Positions 51,371-64,000 of a DNA stretch of 64,000 bases are shown here, one piece after another. The DNA is from Anisakis pegreffii (taxonomy: Eukaryota > Nematoda > Chromadorea > Rhabditida > Anisakidae), in NCBI GenBank assembly GCA_035041965.1, contig JAPYMA010001478.1:124001-188000 (forward strand), written 5' to 3'. The notes beneath the pieces were generated by a model. It saw only the letters and a list, made by a program, of their open reading frames with translations. It made no database searches and had not been told where the DNA came from. Every line of letters starts with the position of its first letter. Positions within the stretch are counted from its first letter, which is position 1. Both the position numbers and the translations under genes were made by a program.

Positions 51371-52966
51371 TCTGTCATTTAGTTGTCTCGAAATAAAACC
51401 GAAGTGAATGTTATTATTGTTAGTGCTAATGTGTAACAAGTAACGAATAACTTGATAGTGCCTCTTATGCGAAGAAGTAAAAAAAAATTTGATAACACTT
51501 TTAAAATGTCACTCAACAAGCTCTCAACGCCACTGAATAAACGTTTTTTGATGTGCCTTGTCAATGTGTTTTTGCGTGGCAATGAGCAAAGTTGTTCACA
51601 CTGAATGCTCTCAAAATAAGTGTCTATTCTAAGAGAAAAATCGAATGATTTGTGCATTGATCGCGTCGATATTCGTCAGAAATGTTTTTCATGTAACACT
51701 TCACAAATTTCTTCACACACTTTCAGTGCCCTTCAATTATGAACAAACAAAAGTTGAAACTCAAGAATCGACATACACCGAAAATCAATACGGCTTTATT
51801 GTTCGATGTAAATGAGTTGGATACGTGATAAGTTTGGTAATGGAGAGCTTCATTCTTCAATAACTTCAGCAAAAAAAACCCGTTTGCAAAACTCATTTCG
51901 AAAGTGAAAATTAAGACGATAGGCAAAATATGGTTGGTGATCAATTCTCGATTTTCATAAGGTGCTTAGCAGAAATTCAGGCCAACTGAGTCGAGTGGAT
52001 GCGAACTCTCTTGATTCATCTAGTAATTACCAATTCAGAGATGTTTTCAGGACGTCTAGAATAGAAAAGAGGACTTATGCAACAAGATGAGCTGTTACTT
52101 CCATCGATTGAATGTTGCTTCCTTGATTGATTATCATGAGATGAATACGTCATAGGAGATAGTAAGGATAATGTGATGAAATGGGCAGACATGCGATTGT
52201 ATTGAGAATGCAAAGGTGACGAAAGACAACTTTGCATAGTTTGCAAAAATCGTTGGATTTCATAAAATATAGTGCTCGACATCCCCAGAGCAGTAAATTA
52301 GAGAGGAATGGAAACATTTTGAATGAGGAAAGGAAACTGTGCCTTTTAAGAAAAGTAGTGCTGTTTTGTGTTTTAGGGTTCGGTTCTGAGTGGAAACTAT
52401 TCATGCGGGGATAGATGGGTAAGCGAATAGATAAACGAACTGAATGAATCATCCTAAATGAAGAAACCGTTGACAAAATTCATGACGAGAAATGATAATA
52501 CGAAATTTGTAAGTGAACTCGATTTTACGAACATTCATCAAATATCATGTGCTTACAAAGTCATTGAGAAAGACAGTGCAATAACAAGTGGATGTATCTC
52601 ACAATCCGTTTGTAGCTATGCAGCAGTATGTAACCGAAGTAAAGCTTAATAAAAGTTCTGATGTGCTTCTTCAACAAGAATGATGAGAATAACATCGGTA
52701 AGTTGTTAGTGGGGAACATCAAAAATTTTTTTTTCATATTTACTTAAATTTTTACATTCTATTTGTCATACGAAACGAGATGAATGAATCAAAACAACTC
52801 TTAAGAAGCTGAATAAAATCAAAATCAATCCCATCCAATTCAATCCCTTTATATTCAACGTTTTCGTTCACAGCATCATTGTTGCATCTGAACGTCTCTC
52901 TCAACGAACCTCAACTATTATACATTTGATACCAAGTCATCAGACCTTCACTGAATATCGGTGAAT
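51371..52966. other. Intergenic spacer between the two myosin genes
   Basis: About 1.6 kb that must hold the 3' end of copy 1 and the promoter and 5' untranslated region of copy 2. No exon is visible. A TTTATATTC sequence near 52850 is a weak TATA-like candidate. The spacer is too long for a typical nematode operon gap (about 100 bp), so separate promoters are more likely. Confidence 0.5.
51392..51397 (+). other. Polyadenylation signal of myosin copy 1
   Basis: AATAAA lies 22 bases after the TAG stop ending at 51370. Confidence 0.7.
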
Positions 52967-55900
52967 ATGTCACTTGATTGCGAAAGCGATCCAGGATGGC
53001 AGTACCTCAGACTGAGTCGGGAACAAATAGCTAAGGTAAGTTATGTTTTGGTCGAAAATTTGTCAAATTGCAGATGTGAACCGAATAAAATAACTTGCGA
53101 TGCGGATTTGACTTGTCTATATTCGAATGATCGGTATTAATGAGGGTAATTATAATATAATGAATAGCATTCAAAACATCTTCTAATTGTAGATTTGAGT
53201 TGATAGTTCTGTTCCTTCAATTAAACTTGTGTATGTTGAGAGGAGATTAATCAAACTGGATTTTGGTACTGTAACCTCCTGTACGGCACTGCTCAATGTT
53301 GACTGGCCTAGTGGGCCAGAGCCGTTCTGAAGGGCTGCCTCAAACTTTTGAGAGCGATCATAAAGAGAATTTCTTCGACCGCTCCAAAGCAAAATGAGTT
53401 ACAATGACCCTTTGAGTGCATAAGGATATCCCGGATTTCAAGGTTATCTTTAGATATCTTCAACGCGCACACTCTATTTATTGTAGGATCAGGCAGCTCC
53501 ATACGATTCCAAAAAAGATGTGTGGATTCCGGATAAAGCAGAAGGATATATTGCTGCACAGATTGTTTCGACAAAGGGAGATCAAGTGGTCGTACAAACG
53601 GGTGATGGCAATGAGGTACGTAGCCTATTGGCAAATTCCATGTTACGTTTGGCTGCTCGTTTATTTACATTCACACTTTTTTACTGACATGATAGGCAAT
53701 TATGAGAAGCTAAATCTCTGACTCGTTCCACGAGATATCACGTTTCCTCGAATGTTCTCCTCCTGAGCGGAATTTCTAAGGAAATTCTTCCTTCCCCCCC
53801 CAAAAAAAAATTGGTCTTGATGAGTTACTTCTTGAAGGCATGAATTCAGAATAATACGTCAAGTGGTTTTCGGAAGGTTATTGAGAGCTTCAAAAAGCAG
53901 AGATTAAATGCACCTTTAGCCCAATTCATGAATTTTCGATCAGCTCATTTACTGTAATATGCAAGTGAAGGTAATTCAAATGTCACTTGCGTTCTATTAA
54001 GCGATGAGACCGAAAGTGTATTGGAACGAAAGATGCAGTTTTATGGTTAAAAATCTATATTAAACTGTTCGCGAGTAAAATGCTTTCAGAAGACACTGAA
54101 AAAGGATTTTTGTACCCAAATGAACCCACCGAAATTCGAAAAGACCGAAGATATGTCGAATCTAACCTTCCTCAATGACGCATCCGTTCTGCACAATCTT
54201 CGAGCGCGTTATGCAGCTATGCTCATCTATGTGCGTAATTCATTGCTTGATTTATTGCTCTCTTTCAATTTTTCATTGTTTGAACAAGAGTACGGCAAGA
54301 GTTGTTTCATTGAATTGTGATCGTACACATCCGATGATGTCAAGTGGCATCATTATATTTGAAAACACCGAAAATAGCCATCTTCATTGTCAGATTATGA
54401 ACACATTCAGTGTGCACTAATAACAGTGCAGAACAACACCGAGAAATGAAGTATTTATTACATCTCACCGACAGAATATTAGTGAAAAACCTAACGAATG
54501 ATGTCGCATTATCGTTTGCAGACATACTCGGGTTTATTTTGTGTTGTCATTAATCCGTATAAACGCCTACCGATCTATACGGATTCCGTTGCGCATATGT
54601 ATATGGGTAAACGACGAACTGAGATGCCGCCTCATCTGTTCGCAGTATCTGATGAAGCGTATCGTAATATGCTACAAAATCATGAGAATCAATCCATGCT
54701 TATCACTGGCGAATCTGGTGCTGGAAAGACTGAGAACACTAAAAAGGTACCAATGGAGATGAATTTGAACAGAATATGTCTTTCCCTTACCAAAAGATTT
54801 CTTCACAGTAAGATAGAGGAGCATTGTTAATGTGAAGACTAAAACATTAGTTTTTGCATTCAGATATAGTAGAAAATAAGTGTTGTTAGGTGTTGCGGAA
54901 AGAACTAGAAGTAAATGAAAAGATTGGTACACACTCGGTTCACTGAGAAGTACTCAATATTCTTTGTGTGTTCTTAGAGTGAGTAAATGAGAGCTATTGT
55001 ATGAGAGTAGGTTCATAGAATAAATTCGTTGACAATAAAGCATTCTTGAAGGTGATAGCGTACTTTGCATCAGTGGGCGCAAGTCAGCAAGGTCTATTGC
55101 CAAACAGTGAATCAGAAAGCAAAAAGAAGGTAACACTAGAAGATCAAATTGTACAAACAAATCCAGTGCTTGAAGCATTCGGTAACGCGCGAACAGTCAG
55201 AAATAATAATTCATCACGATTCGGAAAATTCATTCGAATTCATTTCTCGAAACACGGCAAAGTTGCTTCATGCGATATTGAACATTGTAAGTTGTTTGGA
55301 TTCCGTAAGTAACCTCTAAAATGCTTTCATTTCATTTGTTGTTGAGTACCTTTGAGAAAACGGTGAATACTGTTCAATGAGTCAACCAACATAAAATCGA
55401 ATTGGGTTGATGTAGAACAGTGGTTCTCACGTTCAGGTGCTCCATTACCCCTTTGATGAAATGGCAGGCCTCCGTTATCCCTCCCCCCACTCCCCTATCG
55501 AATATGGAAATCGCACATGTTATGTTCAGATGACCGTTTAATCTTATTAGCAAGTCCATGGTGGTAATCGGCATCGCTGGGTCTTCTCGTAGACCGTTGT
55601 GATCCTCATACTGCAATCGACTATGACTGCATGAAAAGCCATTGTCTATGACACACTCACTTCAAAGTAATTTAAATGGATTCTCATTCTTTTCAGACGT
55701 GTTGTATTCACTCTCATAGCTATTACATGCGAATATCGTTCTCTTGATGAGTTTCTCTCATTCATTTCGTCTCATTTCACTTCACAGTTTGAATTAGTTT
55801 CTTATTCTGTATCATATACTATTTACTAGATACGTTAACGAGTGTTGACAGCCGAAATCAACAATACAGCAATAGAATATTATTGCTCAACAACGTTCAA

Positions 55901-58900
55901 CAGTCAAACGATCAATTATAGAGTGTATTTGATAGAATGAGAATTTGACTTTAATTGTTAAGTGAAATGAATGAGAAATTAGCAGGAGAGAACACTTTTG
56001 TTGATAAAAGCTATGAGAGTAATTATAGCAGAAAGGAAAAGAATGAGAACCCTGTTAGGAACGGACCAGCCAATGATAACCAGAAAATAGGAGAATGCCG
56101 CATCAATTAACCGCATTTACATATCCAAGTTAAGAAGCACCATCACAGTGACGTTCTTCCATAGCTTAACAGCTGCACGAAATACTAATTGCCCGACCCC
56201 CTCCATTACCCGTTCACAAATCCAAATTACCCAAAATTGGTAATTTCACCCCTATGAGAACCACTGATACAGAATGTGAAATCTATTCGTCCTGGAATGG
56301 ATTGCTGACAAATGAATGGCTTTCAGATTTGCTGGAGAAATCGCGTGTAATCCGACAAGCGCCAGGCGAGCGATGCTACCATATCTTTTATCAGATGACA
56401 TCAGACTTCAAACCAGAACTGAAACCAGCTCTTCTATTGGACAAGCCATTACGTGAATATTGGTTTGTTGCCCAAGCCGAACTTACAGTAGATGGGATGA
56501 ACGATACTGAAGAGTTTAAACTGACTGATGAGGCATTCGATATTCTACATTTCACTGAAGAAGAAAAAATGAATTGTTACAAGTTGATGTCTGCGCATAT
56601 GCATATTGGCAATATGAAATTCAAGCAACGTCCACGAGAGGAACAAGCTGAACCCGACGGCACTGATGAAGCCGAAAAGGTTTGTGTTCTATGATTCAAT
56701 TGGGTGAAAACTGATTTTGAGTTTAGACAGTGAGAATGGGTATTTGAAGGGACTCTGTGAAAAGTAACTTTTGTCCTTTCCTCTCTAACAAATATGCAGA
56801 TAATCATCCGTCTTTATTTGGGATCATTTCAACTGTTACTGTTTCCAACAATACATGAACCTTCCCAAACATCCACATACACAAGATCAGATGGGTTTAT
56901 GAAATATTGAATCAAGAAAAAGGAATTTTTCGCTGAACGAAAGTATTCTTTTGTAGCGATAACTTCCTCCTCTGAATTAAAACTTGCAACTGAATTAAAA
57001 TGTGATTTTACATGATGCCCATTTCCTACAAATTTCGGATAAGCAGTATAAGAATTACTAAAAATCGTCAGCGCCTATCTCGTCAGCAAACAATTTCGAG
57101 CTCATGATTCCACTGCAAACGGAGTGATAAAATTTCAGGCAGCAGCAATGTACGGCGTCGATACAGATGAACTTCTTAAGGCATTTACACACCCCAGAGT
57201 GAAGGTTGGCACAGAATGGGTTAATAAGGGTCAGAACGTGGAACAAGTCAACTGGGCAGTTGGTGCGATGGGCAAAGCTATATACGCACGCGTTTTTAAC
57301 TGGCTGGTTCAAAAATGTAATCAGACACTCGATCAGAAAGGAATTCGACGCGATTTTTTCATTGGTGTTTTGGACATTGCCGGATTCGAGATTTTTGATG
57401 TTAGTAAAAGTGATCATTAGTTAATTTCACAGAATGACTAAAAGAAGATGGTTTTTAGTCGCATGAATTTTTTATAGTCATGACGAGGTGCATATGAAGA
57501 GAAAGGTCTTCTTCATTCTAGACACTGATATAAATCAACAATCCCATCCTTCAAATGACTTAAATTTCAGTTCAATTCGTTTGAGCAACTTTGGATCAAT
57601 TTTGTTAACGAGAAATTGCAACAGTTCTTCAATCATCACATGTTTGTACTGGAACAGGAAGAGTATGCGAGAGAAGGAATCCAGTGGAAATTCATTGATT
57701 TCGGTTTGGATCTTCAAGCTTGCATTGAGCTGATTGAGAAACCGATGGGTATTCTTGCGATGCTTGATGAAGAGTGCATTGTGCCGAAGGCTACTGACAT
57801 GACACTGGCTCAGAAACTCAATGAACAACATCTCGGTAAACATCCGAATTTCGAAAAACCAAAACCACCAAAGGGTAAACAAGCTGAGGCACACTTCGCA
57901 ATGCGTCACTACGCTGGACTGGTCAGATACAACGTGACAAATTGGCTTGAAAAGAATAAGGACCCTCTTAACGATACTGTAGCCGCATGCTTGAAAGTAT
58001 CACAAGGGAATACCCTTCTGAATGAGATATGGTCCGACTATGTAACACAGGAAGAAGCATCAAAGGCATCCAAATCCGGTGGTCATCGTAAAGGCAAATC
58101 CGGTTCATTTATGACCGTATCGATGCTCTACCGCGAATCTCTCAACAACCTCATGTCAATGCTCTACTCCACTCATCCACACTTCATTCGATGCATTATT
58201 CCCAATGAAAAGAAGAAATCAGGTCTTTTGGATGCTGCACTCGTCCTCAATCAACTCACCTGTAACGGTGTACTGGAAGGGATTCGTATCTGCCGTAAAG
58301 GATTCCCAAATCGTTTACCACATCCAGACTTCGTCGAACGCTATGCACTGCTATGTGCAGACGAGTCAACCTCAAGTCCAGATCCAAAGGAATGCGTCAA
58401 TAAAATGCTCGAGAAACTGATTTCAGAAGGTTCGATGAACGAGAATATGTTCAAAGTCGGACTTACAAAGGTATTATTTTGCATATTGAATCACCAAACG
58501 AAAGTAAAAGAAAATGCATTTTTTAATACAAATGACTATACAAATGTTCACATTGGTCACAGATGAATCGATGACCGATATGATAATGCTGAACTAATGT
58601 GACACAATAAAATCGTCTTTGCATATTATGACAGATGAATCAATTTTCGAAAGCGACTTCAGGTTTTCTTCAAAGCTGGTGTTTTGGCACATCTTGAAGA
58701 CCTTCGTGATATGCGCTTAGCCCAACTCATCGCAGGATTCCAAGCTGAAATTCGTCATTATTGTAAACAAGTAGGTTTCAAATTTTTGACATACATATCC
58801 AATAAGAACAAACGATAACACATGACAAGTAACAAGTAGTGAAATACACAAAACGAATGATTCCGAACTAGTGAACTGATTAACGATTGGAGAATGAAAC

Positions 58901-61900
58901 GATACGATGAACTCATTGATTCAGCCGAATTCATTCAATCCTTGATAACGACAACTGCGAAAAATTGCGATTGAATGTGCCATTGCGTCGGGTTAGCAAA
59001 AAATTGAACTATTCGGTGTGTTCGAAATTCAAGCGCCGACTCAACATGATTATCATACATCGCGTTGAGAGCATGCAGAAAATCACTGGCTTCAAATTAA
59101 TCTCATCAGCTTGTCGTGCTCATGCTCTGGCTTGGGCCTGACGCTCACGCTCAAAGTGGGCTGAAATGGCCCGGAATTTTACAGGTTGCCGCGGTTTTCT
59201 TCTTGCAGCATTTCAGATATGATGGATGGGTCTGTTTTTTACGCCTGACTGATCTGATGACACATGTATCCGTTTTGTGTATATCAGAGCAGTGATAGAT
59301 GTACGCAGGCATAAGATGAGCTATTGATAAATGTTATGTTTCAGATTGATTTGAAGGAACGTCGCGAGAAATTGGCAGCAACAATAGTGATTCAAACGAA
59401 TGTTTCGGATTGGGCAAACCTAATGAGATGGCCATGGCTTTCACTCTTCATCAACACAATGCCGATTGTGAGAGCAAGTAAACTGGAGGAGGTGATGGAA
59501 CAAGTTAAAGTAGACATTAGCAGTTTTGAACAGAAAATAACGCTGAAGAATCGGGAGCGAGAAGAATTAGAAGAGCAACTTCGGATGGTTTTGGCTCAAA
59601 AGAACGCTATCATTGATGAAATCAAGAGCTCAAAGTCTGGCAATACAGAACTTGAAGATCAAATTGACCATTTGACAACACATAACACACAACTGGAAAC
59701 TGACATAGACAGTATGACGGCGGAATTGAGAAATGAAGAAGAACGAACAGAGAAAGAGAAGATGAATGTGAAGAAGCTAGAGGAATTCATCGAAGGCATA
59801 CGAAAAAGTCTACAAGACGCTGAACTTGGAAAACGAAAATCAGCGGCGGAAAAAACGGCAAAGGACAATCAAATGCATTCGCTACGTGAGGAAATTGCTC
59901 AGCAAGAAACACAAATTTTAAAACTTCAAAAGGAACGAAAGGCACAAAATGAACGAATGACTAAACTAAAAGAGGATTTGAGAGAACGCGAGCAAAGGAA
60001 TGAAAACAACGCAAAAATGTTCAAAAAACTTGAGCAATCAACAAATGAGCTTGAAGATGAAGTGCAAACGGAGAAACGACGTCGTTCGGACAGTGAAAAA
60101 GAGAAGCGAAAAGTTGAAGGTGATGTGCGCATTGAACGAGAACGCATCGACGAGATCGAGCAAGAACACAAGGATTTGGAGTCGAGAAGTAAGCGAAAAG
60201 AAGCAGAGTTGCACTCTTTGAGTGCACAACTGGAACAGGAACAAGCCGCATTGGCGCGTTTAGCGAAACAGTGTAAAGAATGTGAGGCTAAAGCTGAGGC
60301 ACTCGAGGAGGAACGAGACGCTGAGTGTGCGGCTCGAAACCGAGCCGAACGAGGTCGATCGGATGCGCATCGAGAGTTGAGTGAGTTGAACGATCGTCTG
60401 GACGAGGAACGCGGCGTGACAGCGCGACAGATTGAGATTGGGAAACGTCAAGAGGCTGAGATTGCAAAACTGAGACGCGAACTGGACGAGATGAAGGTCA
60501 GGGAGTATTCGCAGCTGAACGCATTGAATAAGAAAAATACGGACGGAATCGCAGAGTTGAACGATCAAATCGCTGAAATGAAACGACAAAAGGCGAAAAT
60601 TGATAAGGAAAAGGCCAGTCTGACGAGTCAAGTCGAGATGGCAATGTCACACTGCGATGCGCAGACAAAACTTCGTGCTGATGTTGAGCGTCGTCGCAAA
60701 GAACTTGAAGTAACTTTAGCGGATTTGACACAACACTTCGATGAGCAATCGGCGAAACTCCAAGACTCAACAGCGATCAGAAATCGTACGTCGTCAACGA
60801 ATGACGAGTTGAAGAGTCGTATTGAGGAGCTGCAAGCAGAGATTGATGCGATCACCGGCTTGAAGACACAAATCACCCATCAGCTGGACGAAACAAGACA
60901 ATTGGTAGCTGAAGAGAATTCAGAAAAGAAACGACTTGACACATTGGTTAAGAGTCTTCGGATTGAAAGTGAACACACGAATGCATCGTTACAGGACGAG
61001 ATAGCCGCTCGAGACGAGCTAGAAGCACAATTGAACAAAGCGCTTGCAGAAGTACAGCAACTGAAGGGACGATTCGAAAGTGCTGATTTGCTGGATGAGA
61101 ATGTCATCGAGAAGCAAAAAATGATGACATGTTCAGCGATAAAAGAAATCGAGATGAAGCTGGACACGAGTAATGCCAAAATAACGACACTTCAGAAGGA
61201 AAAGGATCGATTGAGTGAAGAAGTGAACGATATTAACGGTGAAGTGGAGCGATTGAGCAGTTATATAAGCCAATTGAATAAGAAAGAGAAAAGTTTCAAC
61301 GAAACGATTGGCGAATGGAAAAAACGTGTTGATGATGCCAGTAACGAATTGGATTCAGCACAACGCGAATGCAGACTGTGCACATCGGATCTCTTCAAGG
61401 AACGTACTGTTAACGATAATCTCACCATGCAAATGGAGGGTTTGAAATATGAAAATGCAAATTTGGATAAGCAATTAAAAGAGCTGCGTGTTCAGTTCGA
61501 GAACGGTGGTAAGAGCATAAATGAGAAGCAAAAACTGATGAAAAGCTTCGAGTTGGAGAAAGAGGAACTGCAACGTTTGGTTGACGAAACTGAGGCAGCC
61601 GCCGAAAGTGAACAAAATAAAGTTTCCAGATTCCAAACAGAAATCAAAGAGATTCGAGCAAATATCAGCAAGAAACTGAAAGAGAAAGAGGAAGAATTTG
61701 AGAATGTTCGCAAAAATTATCAGATTTCATTGGAATCCATTCAGGTGGAGTGTGTTTTGGTGTTGTTCTCTTTGATCTGGTGTGGTATTAGTTGATGGGA
61801 GAATTTCTCATTGTCCACTTTGATATCAGTTCTGAAAAGTGACCGTTGCAAATGCCCCGAAATAGTGAGGAAAGAATGAGATGATCTGTCTGTTTTTGAA

Positions 61901-64000
61901 TGTGGTGATGTGTGTTTGCAATTACAGGGATCGCTTGAAGCTGAGAAAAATGAAAAATCAGAATTACAACGGCTGAAGAAGAAACTTGAAGCGGATGTGA
62001 ACGTTAGTTGGTTCTTGATAATAAGTGATAACGATTTAAAGAATGCGGTATGGCCGGAAATCCAATCAATCAAAAGAACTTATCAGGATTGGGAATATTC
62101 TTTATTAGAACAGAAATTTAAGAGATCCTCATGAAATAAGAAAAGGGTATGTTACTGACTGCTCAGATTGTGCTTCTGGAAGTTTGAAGAAGACCGCACC
62201 ACTTGATATGAAAAAAAAATCAGCTTATTGATTACAATCAAAAATTCTTTGAAGGACCTCGAAACTGCTCTAACGCATGCGAATTCGGCCAACGAAGACA
62301 CACAGACGAATCTGAAGAAGTATGCACAGCAAATCAGTGAGCTGCAGCACGTACTCGAGGATGAACAGATGCGACGACAACAATTCAGTGAAGATTGTAT
62401 AAATGCTGAGAAACGTTTGGCATTTGTACAATCTGAAAAAGAAGTTCTTGAGCTGAAATCATCACAGGTGCCTTTCGATTGTTCGTGTAGCCACTGGATT
62501 GCTATGCAGTTCGTTTCCGATGGTAGTTATCTAGAATATGCATTCAGTATCTCTGAACCAATTTTCAGGTGTCTGCATTGGTTGAAAATCGTAATAATTG
62601 AATCATGATAATTAAACACTACTAATGTGGATTGTATGATAACCTGATAGTGCCCATGACCGTCAACTCAACTAAGAACGAATGAAGAACGACTATCAAC
62701 AACGTATATCCCAATCAGATGTAGCAGTGTTGAATTTCAGGCTGAACGACTTAACAATCAGCTGGCACTCGAAACGAATGAAGTACACCAGCAAATCGAC
62801 AAACTCACGATTCAGTGCAACGACATTAACGCTGCTAACAGACGCATGCAAGAGGATATTGTTCAGACAAGGGTTGTGGGCGCATTTTGCATTGAAATTT
62901 TGACCTTTTTGACTGCATTTCGACCATTTAAGCTTTGATTGAATGAGTTCGACTATATTTATGACTGTTTCTGTTGTGAACTCTGATTTGGTTTTTTCAA
63001 TGAATGTGAGATTTTAGAAAATATTGTTTTGATATGTGATGTTAGGAATGAATCGTTGAGCTGCTCATGGTTTTCTAATATTGAGATAGCAATTATTTCT
63101 GTGAACACAGCCTAGAACAACAAACACAAGACTACTGAATTTTGAGTCTTTTCTGTTAGTCGATTAGTAATTATGTTTTCAGAATGTAACATGAATAATG
63201 ATAAACTCAAAACTACCGCTATATGAGAACAAGTGATAAAATATCGTTCAGAAATGCTTCAATTTGGGAAATATTTACACTTACGATTAGAGTATCATTT
63301 GTATACTGTTTATTGTGAACAAAGGTTTGATGTGACATTTCAGGCAGATCTGGATGAAGCTTCGAACGAGTTGAAGAATTCAGAAAAATTATTCAAAGCA
63401 AACGCTTTGGAAGCATCGAATGCTTCGGAACAACTACGAATGGAACAAGCCAGAAGTGAGATGATCGAACGTGAGCGTAAATCATTGGAGATGAGCGTTA
63501 AAGATGTACAGTGCAAACTGGATGAACAAGATGCAGCGATGTTGACAGTGGCAAAGAATGAAGTGAGCAAGATGGAAGATCGATTGAAGACGTTGAATGC
63601 GGACGGTGAAAATGCACGAAGACGAACGCAAGATGTGATGAAGACGATTACGAAACAACAGCGACAAATACGACAGCTCGAATTCGAAATCGACGAGAAT
63701 TTGAAACGAAACACTCAAATGAATGAACTCATTGAGAAGTTGCAAAACAAACTGAAGCAACAGAAGAAACAAATTGATGACGCGGTGAGACACCTCATAC
63801 CCTACTGCATGTTTCTGAAAAAACTGGAATGCAGTCGTTATGAAAAGATGAACGGTGAAATAAGCTAATGCATAACTGAAACAGTATTTATAACAAAGCG
63901 CTGAAATTAGTGACACTTAATTATGTGATGACCTTAATCATATCTGTTACAAACGTTATCGAAACGACTTGTGATCATCACTACTGATCAAAAAACATAG
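52967..64000 (+). CDS. Muscle myosin heavy chain (conventional class II), tandem copy 2, 3' truncated by window
   Basis: Fourteen exons join in phase: 52967-53035, 53487-53615, 54090-54230, 54522-54746, 55052-55286, 56327-56679, 57139-57399, 57571-58470, 58663-58770, 59345-61744, 61928-62002, 62255-62467, 62741-62872 and 63344-63784, giving 1894 residues. The last exon, matching 51128-51370 of copy 1, must lie past 64000. The start is [20 protein letters not shown]. Visible are the P-loop GESGAGKT, switch II DIAGFE, SH1 region [16 protein letters not shown], a reduced neck ([14 protein letters not shown]) and the rod. Exon lengths equal those of copy 1 except exons 2 and 5, each one codon longer. 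Compared with copy 1, exon 2 keeps the more UNC-54-like [15 protein letters not shown], and exon 3 the more typical [20 protein letters not shown]. Confidence 0.95.
55418..56266 (+). mobile_element. hAT-like non-autonomous element in intron 5 of myosin copy 2
   Basis: It has perfect 12-base terminal inverted repeats, CAGTGGTTCTCA and TGAGAACCACTG, typical of hAT elements. The flanking octamers ATGTAGAA and ATACAGAA agree at 6 of 8 bases, consistent with an 8-bp target duplication. It is 849 bp long, with C-rich blocks inside both ends, and has no transposase frame. Insertion lengthened the intron without breaking the exon 5-6 splice sites. Confidence 0.8.
56327..56679 (+). repeat. Exon 6 of myosin copy 2, nearly identical to exon 6 of copy 1
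   Basis: Partner of the tract at 41823-42175. It encodes the upper 50K segment with [18 protein letters not shown]. Only five of 353 bases differ and the encoded residues are unchanged. Confidence 0.85.
59345..61744 (+). other. Large rod exon of myosin copy 2
   Basis: A 2400-base exon (800 residues) that begins in the neck with [20 protein letters not shown], passes the [13 protein letters not shown] head-rod junction and continues as heptad-repeat coiled coil. It has the same length and junction phases as the exon of copy 1 but a very divergent sequence. Opposite-strand frames are shadows. Confidence 0.9.

Noticed and set aside
59659..63916. Minus-strand Ser/Phe/Cys-rich frames in myosin copy 2
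   Set aside because: Same shadow effect opposite the rod exons.
1..64000. CRISPR arrays, bacterial operons, rRNA or tRNA genes
   Set aside because: No regularly spaced repeats, ribosome-binding sites or recognisable structured-RNA motifs were seen. The intron-rich structure is eukaryotic.

Overview
The window looks like nuclear DNA of a nematode. Exons are small to medium, introns are AT-rich (often 200-1500 bp) and most 3' splice sites end in a TTTCAG-like signal. The best-conserved products are nematode-style: two UNC-54-type muscle myosin heavy chains, a BPI/LBP-family lipid-binding protein, a two-PDZ protein and a Polycomb-type chromodomain protein. The introns are longer than is usual in Caenorhabditis. 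I cannot name the species. All gene models were built by hand from frame, intron phase and splice signals.

Layout. 1-3000: non-coding upstream DNA. 3001-8413 (+): seven-exon chromodomain gene. 8414-20339: long AT-rich stretch with no convincing gene, but with a perfect 40-bp palindrome, a foldback hairpin and a related half copy. 20340-24258 (+): gene for a signal-peptide, single-pass membrane protein that I do not recognise, with a terminal-repeat element in an intron. 25332-28667 (-): PDZ gene; a Lys/Ser-rich exon at 29476-29922 (-) may be its 5' part. 31530-35983 (-): complete nine-exon BPI/LBP-like gene, 488 residues, all phases consistent. 37.4-38.0 kb (-): two weak candidate exons. 39327-51370 (+): complete 15-exon myosin heavy chain, 1972 residues. 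52967-63784 (+): second myosin heavy chain, 14 of 15 exons, cut by the window edge.

The two myosin genes are a head-to-tail tandem pair. All 14 shared exons have the same junctions and phases, but the introns do not resemble each other. Against that background exon 6 is almost identical in the two copies, which points to recent gene conversion. Each copy also carries a hAT-like, CAGTGGTTCTCA-ended non-autonomous element, in a different intron and in opposite orientation. The remaining genes show no operon-like spacing and no obvious shared pathway.
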